A DNA stretch of 36,164 nt, from assembly GCF_944390595.1 (NCBI RefSeq), contig NZ_CALXRN010000148.1, positions 1 to 36,164 on the forward strand, given 5' to 3'. The stretch comes from an uncultured Brachyspira sp. (GTDB taxonomy: Bacteria; Spirochaetota; Brachyspiria; Brachyspirales; Brachyspiraceae). Shown piece by piece: positions 1 to 7,990 of this stretch (position 1 is the stretch's first letter; every line of letters starts with the position of its first letter). The notes under the pieces were generated by a model. That model was not told the origin of the DNA and ran no database searches. It saw only the letters and a program-made list of their open reading frames with translations. The translations under genes were made by a program, and so were the position numbers.

Positions 1-14
1 CGTAAAAAAGAATG

Positions 15-97
15 TGGGCAGGGAGGGATTCGCACCCCCGTAGACTCACGTCGGCAGATTTACAGTCTGCTGCCATTGACTGCTCGGCCACCTACCC
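15..97 (-). tRNA. tRNA-Tyr (anticodon GUA)
   Basis: An 83-nt class II tRNA folds on the minus strand. The 7-bp acceptor stem pairs GGGTAGG (97-91) with CCTGCCC (22-16), with one G-T pair and an A discriminator at 15. Positions T8-G9, a D arm, the anticodon GTA (complement of 61-63), a long variable arm and a T loop TGCGAAT closed by a 5-bp stem follow. The long variable arm with GUA identifies bacterial tRNA-Tyr. The CCA end is not encoded. The T loop has TGC where TTC is usual. Confidence 0.95.
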
Positions 98-121
98 ATA
101 TTAATTTGAAAACGTAAAAGC

Positions 122-150
122 ATAATAACATATTATAAATAAAATGTCAA
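122..150 (-). promoter_or_regulatory. Promoter of tRNA-Tyr
   Basis: On the minus strand TTGACA (150-145) is separated by 17 bases from TATTAT (127-122), about 25 bases upstream of the mature tRNA 5' end at 97. The -35 matches the sigma-70 consensus fully and the -10 matches at five of six positions. Confidence 0.6.
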
Positions 151-246
151 TACATAACTTAATTTTTTTAAAACTTATTTTATATCTTTTTATTTAATAA
201 TGATGTATAATAATAGGATAAGTTTATAATTTTTAGGTGATAAAAA

Positions 247-1911
247 ATGAAAAAAAATATAGTTATTGTATTTGTATTTGCTATCTTAATTCTATCATGC
301 AAAGGCGGAAAATATAAGCTGGAAAATAAATCAGCAAAAAATAATACTTTTGAAACCGCACAGTATATAAATAAAGATGGTATAATAGGACAGACAGAAG
401 GAACTAATACAGATTATTACTATTTTACCATTGATGATAAAGCTCAGATAATAGATTTTTATATTTCTAATTCAACATACACCCCTCTTACAATGACTTT
501 ATATGATTCTCAAACTAATATAATAAAAATTATAGATGAACCGGAAATTATTGCTGATACTAATAATATTCAGGATTATACAAATGAAACAGAAGAAAAA
601 ATAAACCCTGATGATGTTAACGATATAAGCGATTTAACTAAAGATGATAATGAAAATATAAATACTATACATTCTACCCAAATAATGAAAGGCATATACT
701 TTGAAAATACTAATAATAGTGAAAATAAATACTATATTTCAATATCTATAAAAGAAAATGTTAAAGAAAATATTGATTATATATTGATACTTCAAAAAAG
801 ATATTATAAAGAAAGCGATGAAAAAGAACCTAATGATAAAATATCATCTTCTCAAATTATAGATGTTAATAGTGAAAACAGATTATATACTATAGATGGA
901 TATTATAGCCAAACATATAACCCTTCATTAACAAGCGGTGATTTAAAAAATATGGAAATAGATTCATATAAAATAACAAACAGTTCTTTTAATACATATT
1001 CTATATCCATAGAGCTTTCCGGAGTGCCGTCAGTAGATGCAAGCATAAGACTATATGATCAAAAAGGAAATTGGATAACTATAAAAGATATTAATAATAC
1101 AGGAGACGGAGAAACTGTAGATAAGCTTATATTATATCCTTATATGTCATATTATTTCATATTAACTTCAAGCAATGCTGTTGTTAATATACCATATAGA
1201 GTAAGCATTATAGCAAAACCTTATGATAAATACACAGAACATGAACCTAATAATAAACCATCTGAATCACAAACTATAGAATTTAATCAGACATATAAAG
1301 GTGCAATAGATTATTCTTATGATAAGGATTATTATAATTTCAATATACCTATAAAATCAAGCGTTAAATTATCATACTTTTTAATAGATTCTCAAGCTGT
1401 TAATATAAGCATTTCAAATGAAATGTTAGGAAAGATTATAACTATGCCTCAAACAGATGATGAACAGATTATAAGTTTAGATCAGGGAAGATATTATCTT
1501 ATATTTGAAAGAGATTTAACTAAGGAAAAATGGCAGAAAGGAATATCTAAGGCTAGAAATTACGAATTTAATATGAGTATATCTAATGAAATAAGCGGTG
1601 ATTATAATTACGGATATTATAATGATTCTAATACTTATGAAATGGATTATTATAATTACAGCAATAATTATTTGAATACAGAAAATAATAATACTCAGGA
1701 AGAAGGATTTGAGGAAAATCTCGAAAGCAACTTCAACAGCACCAATAATGTTATTATAATAAGACCGGAAGATTATAATTCTGAATACTACTATTATAAT
1801 AATGATAATGAAAATAATTACAGCAATAATCAGGAAAATATATACAGATTTGATGAAAATAATGGAAATAATGAAGAAAATAACAATGAATATTATTATT
1901 ATAATGAATAA
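247..1911 (+). CDS. Lipoprotein with PPC-like repeats and Asn/Tyr-rich tail
   Basis: A 554-residue exported lipoprotein. Residues 1-18 form a signal peptide ending in a spirochaete-type lipobox, with the lipidated Cys at 18 (sequence ILSC). Three similar beta-rich segments begin near residues 33, 190 and 334. The later two start with EPN motifs (KEPND, HEPNN) and run to D-x-D/YY-x-F, as in bacterial pre-peptidase C-terminal (PPC) domains. From about residue 448 to the end the protein is low-complexity, almost only Asn, Tyr, Glu, Asp and Ser. RBS TAGGTGA lies at 234-240 and a TATAAT at 206-211. No catalytic domain is visible, so this is probably a surface or periplasmic binding protein. The specific function is unknown. 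Confidence 0.8.
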   Translation: MKKNIVIVFVFAILILSCKGGKYKLENKSAKNNTFETAQYINKDGIIGQTEGTNTDYYYFTIDDKAQIIDFYISNSTYTPLTMTLYDSQTNIIKIIDEPEIIADTNNIQDYTNETEEKINPDDVNDISDLTKDDNENINTIHSTQIMKGIYFENTNNSENKYYISISIKENVKENIDYILILQKRYYKESDEKEPNDKISSSQIIDVNSENRLYTIDGYYSQTYNPSLTSGDLKNMEIDSYKITNSSFNTYSISIELSGVPSVDASIRLYDQKGNWITIKDINNTGDGETVDKLILYPYMSYYFILTSSNAVVNIPYRVSIIAKPYDKYTEHEPNNKPSESQTIEFNQTYKGAIDYSYDKDYYNFNIPIKSSVKLSYFLIDSQAVNISISNEMLGKIITMPQTDDEQIISLDQGRYYLIFERDLTKEKWQKGISKARNYEFNMSISNEISGDYNYGYYNDSNTYEMDYYNYSNNYLNTENNNTQEEGFEENLESNFNSTNNVIIIRPEDYNSEYYYYNNDNENNYSNNQENIYRFDENNGNNEENNNEYYYYNE

Positions 1912-1978
1912 AACTATTGATAAAGAAAATATTCTATAATATACTACTTTATGTAAATATATTTGGTTTTATATAATT

Positions 1979-4900
1979 ATGAAGAAGTTTTTTAACAAAT
2001 TGTTTAATAAAAAAGAAAAAAATATTTCTGAGCCTATATCAGATAATACACAAAATAATAAAGAAGCAAATAAAAAAAGAAAATTTAAAAAAAGATATAT
2101 ACCTTTAATAATTCTTTTTGTTTTAATTGTAGGTGTTATAGGAGCAAGAATATATTTTAACAATGAAAGGGTAAAAAACCTTATTCAAGATGTAGTATAC
2201 TCTTCTATGAATAGAAAATTAGAAATAGAGGACTTTAGTTACGGCTTACTATTTCCTAAAGTAGAAATGAGTAATGTAATACTTTATAATTCTTCAAATT
2301 TTAACAATGAAGAGAATATAAAAATAGATAATTTCAGATTAAGATTTTCATTATTTTCTTTATTCTTTTTAAAATTACATGTACAAGAACTGTCAATTGA
2401 TAATCTATATGTATACATGTTTACAGATGAAAGCGGCAACTGGAATCTTCCGGATTTGCCTCCATCAGAACCAAAAATAGAAGATACAAATAAAAAACCA
2501 TTTGATATAAAAAAGCTAGATTTTCTTAAACTAAAAGCAGATATAGAAAATATAAGAATAAATAATTTAGCATTCAAAGCTGACAGCAAATCATTTTTAA
2601 CTAATGTTCCTAATAACGGACTTATAGCAAGTTTGAGTAATTATAATCTTCATTTGGATTTGCACAGTAAAAGATTTTCTCTTTCAAAAGTAATGGGAGT
2701 AAGAGCCCCTGAGGTTTTGAAAGATATTTATTTGAAAAGTTTTATAAGCAATAGCTTAGCTTACAATTACAGAAGTATTTTATTCAATGATAACCCATTA
2801 TTCAATTTAGATGTATCGTATCCTAAAAAAGAAGAAGGATACGATAAAAATGAAATAATTGTAACATTTGATTTTGAAATAGATGAGCCTTATTTCAGCT
2901 ATAATGGAAAAAAGAGAGATGATATGCAAGTGGCAGCACATCTGCTTGCAAGATATAACGTAAAAACACAAAGCTTGTCTATAGAAAATATGTCTTCAGA
3001 ACTCTTAAATGATGAGATTTTAAAAGTTATTGCATCTGCCAACAATATATTCAGCGAAAATATAGGTGTTAATTTGGATACTTTATATGCAAGACTTGAT
3101 TTAAATAAAATAAATACTTTAATACCTATGTTTGTACCTACTTTAGGGCTAAATGTAAGCGGTATGGTAAATGTTGATGCCGATAAAACAAGCGGCAACA
3201 TTAACAATTTAACCAATACTATTAATATAGCTTTAGATAAAATAAATGTATCTATGGGAAATATTGTAGCCGTAAATAATTTGAACTCAAAAACTAAAGT
3301 CGGATTTGCTTTTAATCCTAATAATATGTCCAGAGAAGATATAAAACTAGAACATAAAACTACTATTGACAGAATAACTGCTTTGAAAAAGTACAGATTC
3401 ACTAATACAGATGTAGCTTTCAGAGCTTTATCATCTTTAACTGGTGCTTTAGCAGTAGCTCCAGCCATAACTGATCCTAACAAAAAAAGCGATACTGTAC
3501 TTTATATAGATAATGTATCAACAAAATATATTAATTCTGATATAATTGTTAATGGCGCTGTGAAATTTGATGATCCTACAGATGTAAATATAAAAGTAAA
3601 ATCTTTGCCTATTGCTAATTTCTCAGGAGGATTAGCAAGAGGTTCGCTTAACTTGGATGTTAATGTTTTCGGCGAAATGATAAATGATATAAAAACAACA
3701 GTTAATGGTGTTATAAATAATTTTTCTTACAATTTATTAGGAGAGGTTTCATCAACAGCTACAGCAAAAGTAAATGTACTTGCTAATGCTAATTTGTTAT
3801 CTCAGGAAATAAATATTTCTGAACTAAATTTAGATTTAAACAATTTCTTAAATTTCAGATCTAATCTTGATTTGGAAGGAATGGGATTAAAAGGCGGTTT
3901 TGTAAATATATCTACTTTAAGAATAGCTCCTTATGCCATGAAGAATTGGCTTTCTCCAAAATTTGCAGAGGCTTTGGAAAGTCTGCCTTTTGAAGATGAT
4001 GTAAAAATGACGAGTGCTTTAGGATACAGTTTAGATTTAGAAAATACATTTGCAACTGTAACTAATTTCAGTACATTCTATGTAACAGAAAAGCAATATA
4101 AACTACAGGATGTTACTATGAAAGTTGATGCTGATGTTAATTTCGGAGAAAATCTTTACGCTAATATAAGAGAATTTAACTTACAAAGTCCTGCTAATAA
4201 ATTAAAAGTATATGTTGATGGATATTTCACTCCTGAAATAAAAAATGCTGATTTAAACTATGATGTAGGTTTGGATACAGAGAATTTATATCTTCCATTT
4301 GGTATAGAAATAGGAGGATTATTCAATGTAAATGGAAATCTAAAAAACAATATCGCTGACGGAATATTCAAAACAGATGATTTTTTTGCTAATATGGATT
4401 CACCTGACAAAATGTCCATAGTATTAAAAGGTCTTACTTCTAATATAGATTACCGTTTTGATTTAACCCCTACAAAAAATGAAACAGTTTCAACTGCTGC
4501 TAGATATACGCCTCTTATAAGTCAGGTGCCAAATATGTATTTTGAACAGCTTAGAGTATACTTAAAAATACCTCCATTTGTTGATGACAGTATAAGAATA
4601 ATGGATTTTTATTCTTCTGTAAAAATACAGGGACACGGAGTTACTATACAGGATTTAAAATCATCTCTCTATATAGGAGGAGAAAAATTTGATGATGATT
4701 TATTCCTAGCATCTATATCAAATAATACTGCTCCTAGAAGAGGTGCTATACATTTACCTTGGGTTAATGTTGATTTAGGAAGCTTTAATACAAGTACTAT
4801 AAAATACGATATGAGAGTTTTAGCTAGTGATATTAACTTTAAATATCTATTAAGCCCGGAAAATAGAGAAAAAATTAATGATGAAAAATTATTAGTTAAT

Positions 4901-5257
4901 CTTACTGCTGATATTGCAGGTGTTGGAGTTAGTCCTTTAAATAATATAAGACCTTCTACTTTCTTCGTTGGTATAAGTAAAATGTCAACAGAATTTTCTA
5001 AGTTCTTAATAGAAATGATAAGACCTATTAACCCAGGTATATCAACTGTAGAAAACATAGTTCAATTCGGATATGATCCTAATTCTGTGGAATTTAGTAT
5101 ATCCGCTAATAAAGTATATACTACTTTCTACTTTAGAGATCAAAACTTAGACAAACCAAGTCAGCAGAAACAGCAGTTAATAGCATTTGAAGGTGATAAA
5201 TTCGGACTTGAACCTATGCCTTTTTCTGATGTAATATCATATTTGGAAGGTAATTGA
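1979..5257 (+). CDS. AsmA-like inner-membrane-anchored envelope protein
   Basis: A 1092-residue protein with a basic, Lys-rich cytoplasmic N-terminus (1-40), one membrane segment (about 41-60) and a very long beta-strand-rich periplasmic body. Alternating hydrophobic and polar strands with repeated Asn/Asp-Ile/Leu/Val motifs, plus the single N-terminal anchor, are typical of AsmA/YdbH/TamB-type proteins. Those are thought to form hydrophobic grooves that carry phospholipid between membranes. The start ATG has no strong RBS; a TATAAT lies at 1935-1940. The next gene begins 29 bases downstream and encodes a DUF1318/YdbL-like lipoprotein, which supports a YdbH-like reading. Exact family membership is inferred from architecture, not from a decisive motif. 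Confidence 0.7.
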   Translation: MKKFFNKLFNKKEKNISEPISDNTQNNKEANKKRKFKKRYIPLIILFVLIVGVIGARIYFNNERVKNLIQDVVYSSMNRKLEIEDFSYGLLFPKVEMSNVILYNSSNFNNEENIKIDNFRLRFSLFSLFFLKLHVQELSIDNLYVYMFTDESGNWNLPDLPPSEPKIEDTNKKPFDIKKLDFLKLKADIENIRINNLAFKADSKSFLTNVPNNGLIASLSNYNLHLDLHSKRFSLSKVMGVRAPEVLKDIYLKSFISNSLAYNYRSILFNDNPLFNLDVSYPKKEEGYDKNEIIVTFDFEIDEPYFSYNGKKRDDMQVAAHLLARYNVKTQSLSIENMSSELLNDEILKVIASANNIFSENIGVNLDTLYARLDLNKINTLIPMFVPTLGLNVSGMVNVDADKTSGNINNLTNTINIALDKINVSMGNIVAVNNLNSKTKVGFAFNPNNMSREDIKLEHKTTIDRITALKKYRFTNTDVAFRALSSLTGALAVAPAITDPNKKSDTVLYIDNVSTKYINSDIIVNGAVKFDDPTDVNIKVKSLPIANFSGGLARGSLNLDVNVFGEMINDIKTTVNGVINNFSYNLLGEVSSTATAKVNVLANANLLSQEINISELNLDLNNFLNFRSNLDLEGMGLKGGFVNISTLRIAPYAMKNWLSPKFAEALESLPFEDDVKMTSALGYSLDLENTFATVTNFSTFYVTEKQYKLQDVTMKVDADVNFGENLYANIREFNLQSPANKLKVYVDGYFTPEIKNADLNYDVGLDTENLYLPFGIEIGGLFNVNGNLKNNIADGIFKTDDFFANMDSPDKMSIVLKGLTSNIDYRFDLTPTKNETVSTAARYTPLISQVPNMYFEQLRVYLKIPPFVDDSIRIMDFYSSVKIQGHGVTIQDLKSSLYIGGEKFDDDLFLASISNNTAPRRGAIHLPWVNVDLGSFNTSTIKYDMRVLASDINFKYLLSPENREKINDEKLLVNLTADIAGVGVSPLNNIRPSTFFVGISKMSTEFSKFLIEMIRPINPGISTVENIVQFGYDPNSVEFSISANKVYTTFYFRDQNLDKPSQQKQQLIAFEGDKFGLEPMPFSDVISYLEGN

Positions 5258-5286
5258 TAATATATAATATTAGGAGAATAACTTAA

Positions 5287-5898
5287 ATGAAAATTTATAA
5301 TATAATATTTATTTCTATTTTTGTAATATTATTTACAGGCTGCTCTAAACTGATACTTGTGCAGGAACCAGAAATGCGTGTTTTAGGGGGTAAAACTTTA
5401 ATAGAGGCACAGGTTTTGGGAAGATACAGACAGATAGATGAAAGTGCTTATCAAATTTCAACATTGTCAAGCGAGCAGGATTTAAATCTTATTATGGTTA
5501 GTACAAATGTATCAGATGAATTAGCACAAGAGTATAGACAGGCATTAATAAGAAGCATGTTCAATCAAGATGAAATAAATTTGTATAAAACTAATTATTA
5601 TATAGGCGAAAATAACAGCGGTTATTTATCATATATAGCTTTTGATGTATCAAAACCTAAAACAGAATATAGTGATGAAAGGGTTAAATATATAAAAGGA
5701 ATAATAGAAAAAGAAAACACAGATAGAAGAAAAATAGCAGAATATTTAATACTTTCAGATCCTAAACTTACTATGGCAAATATTAAAGAAGTAGAAAGTG
5801 CTTTGTATAGAAGAAATGTTCAAAGATTAATTGAAAATAGCTATTATCAATTACCGGATAATAGTTGGTTAGTTTATACTAATGCTACCAACAACTAA
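5287..5898 (+). CDS. DUF1318 (YdbL-like) lipoprotein
   Basis: A 203-residue lipoprotein. The signal peptide ends at lipobox FTGC with Cys19. After the lipid anchor the sequence GKTLIEAQVLGRY resembles the DUF1318 N-terminal motif. The C-terminal half matches the YdbL pattern: an N-x-x-R-x-x-x-IAEYL helix, a spacer with an LT-x-x-x-I-x-x-V-x-x-A-type helix, then a closing Y-Y-Q-L-x-D-N-x-W segment equivalent to G-x-Y-x-Q-x-x-x-G-x-W. RBS AGGAG lies about 12 bases before the ATG. It is 29 bases behind the AsmA-like gene and probably cotranscribed. In enterobacteria, YdbL works with YdbH and lipoprotein YnbE in lipid homeostasis; here one lipoprotein may combine the YnbE anchor and YdbL domain (inference). 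Confidence 0.65.
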   Translation: MKIYNIIFISIFVILFTGCSKLILVQEPEMRVLGGKTLIEAQVLGRYRQIDESAYQISTLSSEQDLNLIMVSTNVSDELAQEYRQALIRSMFNQDEINLYKTNYYIGENNSGYLSYIAFDVSKPKTEYSDERVKYIKGIIEKENTDRRKIAEYLILSDPKLTMANIKEVESALYRRNVQRLIENSYYQLPDNSWLVYTNATNN

Positions 5899-5910
5899 TA
5901 AATAATAAAA

Positions 5911-5945
5911 AAAGAAAATATAAAATTTATTTTTATATTTTCTTT
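5911..5945. terminator. Bidirectional terminator between convergent genes
   Basis: A perfect 15-bp inverted repeat (5911-5925 and 5931-5945) has a 5-base loop and A/T-rich arms giving T-tracts on both strands. It sits between the convergent genes ending at 5898 and 5976. Confidence 0.7.
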
Positions 5946-5975
5946 ATCAATATTTCTAAGCTATTCTTAATTAAT

Positions 5976-7565
5976 TCACTTTTCCATATTATTTGATATA
6001 TTCACAAGTATTGTTTTTATATTTTTATATAGTTTAGCATCATCTTGATATTTCAAGAACTCTATTCTCTTCTGATCTATTTCTTTTAAATTCATCATAT
6101 AGTTATTAAAATATTCATCTATAAATTTATTATATTTAGATATTACATTTTCTTCTTCATAAGCTTTTATAACCTTTTTAGATAAAGTCTTTTTCCAATT
6201 ACCTGAAAATGACATAAATCCGGAAAGTATGAAAACTATGCTAGGCAGAAAATATAAAGATGCCCCTATAATATTTGCTTGTTTTATTCCGCTTGATTTT
6301 AATAAATCAAAAGAAGGAACAATGCCAATTGCAGCCGCTGCTAAACATATTTTACTAGAATTTTTTGAAATTACAGATTTGTTTGTATCTTTATTAGCAA
6401 AATCATCTTCTACTATAGCTAAAGTATTATATAATTTAGTATCTAATTCTAAATTAATGCTATTACATAATACTTTTATATCATCTTTTTTTCTATATAC
6501 ATTATGTTCATCAATAGCTTTAATAATATTATCTATATTCAAAGTATTTTTATATATATCATTGAAGATTTCTTTTGCACTATTTTTTAATTTTTGTATA
6601 TTAGTTTCTATTTTGTCATTATCTTGGAATTCATTTTTATCATTGATAATTTCAATATAGAAATTAATATTAGTTAATAGTCTATGATAATATGTATATT
6701 TAAGACTTTCAACAAATTTGCTTTTTATTTCTTTCACAAAATTCGTATTATTAATAGAAAATGGGAAAAATCTAGTTCTTAGATATTCATAATCTATTTT
6801 GTTTATATTGTCGCTTGATGATATAAAGTTTTTGAGTATTTCAAATTTCTTATTTATAACTCCATCAAGTTCATTTTCATCAAAAATATTTGCTTTTGAA
6901 AATATGACAAATATATTTGAAAAATCGTCTACAAAATTAATAAGTCCATTTATATTTGTAACATCTTCTTGTGAAAAAGCATTTATATCACAAAGATAAA
7001 TAAACATATTTTTATTACTATACTTCTTTGTATCAAGAACATTATCTTTATATTCTATAATTCTAAACAGCTTAGAATCATCTTGAAGATAATATTCTTC
7101 ACTATCCGTATCTTCAGAATATGGATTAGTATCTATATTCTTATCAAAAATAGCGTTTATAAAAGATGTTTTTCCAGAACTATATCTTCCATAAACTATT
7201 ATATCAAGAGTATCATTTACTTGACTGTAAATATCAGACATAAGTTCATTAATCTTATCGCTATTTTTCTTATCTACAGAATTAATCTCTTCTGATATTT
7301 TATCGAGTATCTTTTGTACATCAATAAAATTATCATATAAATCCAAACTTTCATTTTCAAATGAATTTTTTCTATATTTTGTTAATTCATCAATGCTAAG
7401 ACCTGTATTTTCTGCGAGTTTATCCAACAAATCAAGGGTTATATTATTAGCATTTCTCTCAAGTCTGGAAATATAATCCTGACGCACTCCCAACATTTTG
7501 GCAAACTGACTTTGAGTCAATTTTAATATTTTTTCTCTAATATCTTTTAAATTAAAATCAATCAT
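5976..7565 (-). CDS. XRE-type HTH fused to a dynamin-like GTPase with membrane segments
   Basis: A 529-residue fusion protein. Residues 4-65 form an XRE/Cro-type helix-turn-helix (LTQSQFAKMLGVRQDYISRL). Residues 118-300 look like a GTPase domain. Its P-loop GRYSSGKT is at 126-133 and a G4-like SKAN at 223-226, in place of T/NKxD. The canonical G3 DxxG is not evident. Residues 300-400 and 460-529 are helical. Two hydrophobic stretches, about 405-418 and 431-452, flank a short linker and could form a membrane hairpin, as in dynamin-like proteins. It is divergent from the HPr-like gene pair. Promoter TTGAAA-N17-TATAAT lies at 7606-7634. It may be a membrane-linked, nucleotide-gated regulator; GTP hydrolysis is inferred only from the P-loop. 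Confidence 0.7.
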   Translation of the reverse strand: MIDFNLKDIREKILKLTQSQFAKMLGVRQDYISRLERNANNITLDLLDKLAENTGLSIDELTKYRKNSFENESLDLYDNFIDVQKILDKISEEINSVDKKNSDKINELMSDIYSQVNDTLDIIVYGRYSSGKTSFINAIFDKNIDTNPYSEDTDSEEYYLQDDSKLFRIIEYKDNVLDTKKYSNKNMFIYLCDINAFSQEDVTNINGLINFVDDFSNIFVIFSKANIFDENELDGVINKKFEILKNFISSSDNINKIDYEYLRTRFFPFSINNTNFVKEIKSKFVESLKYTYYHRLLTNINFYIEIINDKNEFQDNDKIETNIQKLKNSAKEIFNDIYKNTLNIDNIIKAIDEHNVYRKKDDIKVLCNSINLELDTKLYNTLAIVEDDFANKDTNKSVISKNSSKICLAAAAIGIVPSFDLLKSSGIKQANIIGASLYFLPSIVFILSGFMSFSGNWKKTLSKKVIKAYEEENVISKYNKFIDEYFNNYMMNLKEIDQKRIEFLKYQDDAKLYKNIKTILVNISNNMEK

Positions 7566-7605
7566 ATTTCTTTTTGTTCATAAATTTTTTTTTGTTTTCT
7601 TATAT

Positions 7606-7634
7606 ATTATATAATAATAGAAAAATTTTTTCAA
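7606..7634 (-). promoter_or_regulatory. Promoter of the HTH-GTPase gene
   Basis: Minus-strand TTGAAA (7634-7629), 17-base spacer and TATAAT (7611-7606). The expected start site leaves a leader of about 34 bases before the ATG at 7565. Confidence 0.6.
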
Positions 7635-7882
7635 GATTTTTTATGTAATACATGTAGCATTATTTATTTATTATTTATCTTTAAAATGAATATAGCATTT
7701 TTAATTGAATTTTTAAGTTTAAATATTCTAAAATATATAATTGTTTAAATTGATATTATTTACTTGTGTATGGAATTAATTTATTATCATATTATACATA
7801 TAAATATTTTTTATAATATTTTTATATACTAATTATTCCTTATTTTTAATAATATATATTTGAAGATAAATAACAGCTTGAA

Positions 7883-7910
7883 TTTATAATAAAAAAATTT
7901 TTATTATAAA
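7883..7910. repeat. 13-bp inverted repeat, A/T-rich hairpin
   Basis: Arms 7883-7895 and 7898-7910 are perfect complements with only two bases between them. The right arm is also part of the left arm of the next inverted repeat, so the two hairpins cannot form together. Confidence 0.6.
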
Positions 7911-7949
7911 TCAAATAATTTTAACATAATATTATTTGATTTATAATAA
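7901..7949. repeat. 19-bp perfect inverted repeat overlapping a promoter
   Basis: Arms 7901-7919 and 7931-7949 are perfect 19-bp complements with an 11-base spacer. The right arm includes the -35 box TTGATT (7936-7941) of the downstream gene, and the left arm carries the same box in the opposite orientation. The layout fits an operator for a dimeric regulator, possibly the neighbouring XRE protein; binding is inferred. Confidence 0.65.
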
Positions 7950-7963
7950 TATTTTTGTATAAT
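7936..7963 (+). promoter_or_regulatory. Promoter of the first HPr-like gene
   Basis: TTGATT (7936-7941), 16-base spacer and TATAAT (7958-7963), followed by an AAGGA ribosome binding site about ten bases before the ATG at 7991. The -35 lies inside the inverted repeat arm. Confidence 0.55.
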
Positions 7964-7990
7964 ATTCTTTATTTTTAAGGAAATTAATTA

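Larger units (their letters stand above)
7566..7990. other. 425-base divergent intergenic region, very AT-rich
   Basis: This is the only gene-free stretch over 300 bases. It holds the promoter of the minus-strand HTH-GTPase gene (7606-7634), two overlapping inverted repeats (7883-7949) and the promoter of the plus-strand HPr-like gene (7936-7963). A 20-codon hydrophobic reading frame at 7686-7748 has no RBS and is not called. I see nothing else in it. Confidence 0.8.

Noticed and set aside
2284-5058. Long open frames on the minus strand inside the AsmA-like gene
   Set aside because: They lie antisense within a clearly coding frame, have no RBS or family motif, and arise from the low stop density opposite AT-rich codons.
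6229-7295. Plus-strand open frames within the HTH-GTPase gene
   Set aside because: The minus-strand gene has recognisable HTH and P-loop motifs; these frames encode hydrophobic, motif-free translations and lack ribosome sites.
7686-7748. A 20-codon hydrophobic frame in the divergent intergenic region
   Set aside because: It resembles a small toxin-like peptide, but there is no Shine-Dalgarno and chance frames of this size are frequent in such AT-rich DNA.
7883-7949. Inverted repeats as a CRISPR, transposon end or attachment site
   Set aside because: There is no spacer series, transposase, integrase or target-site duplication nearby; a regulatory role fits better.
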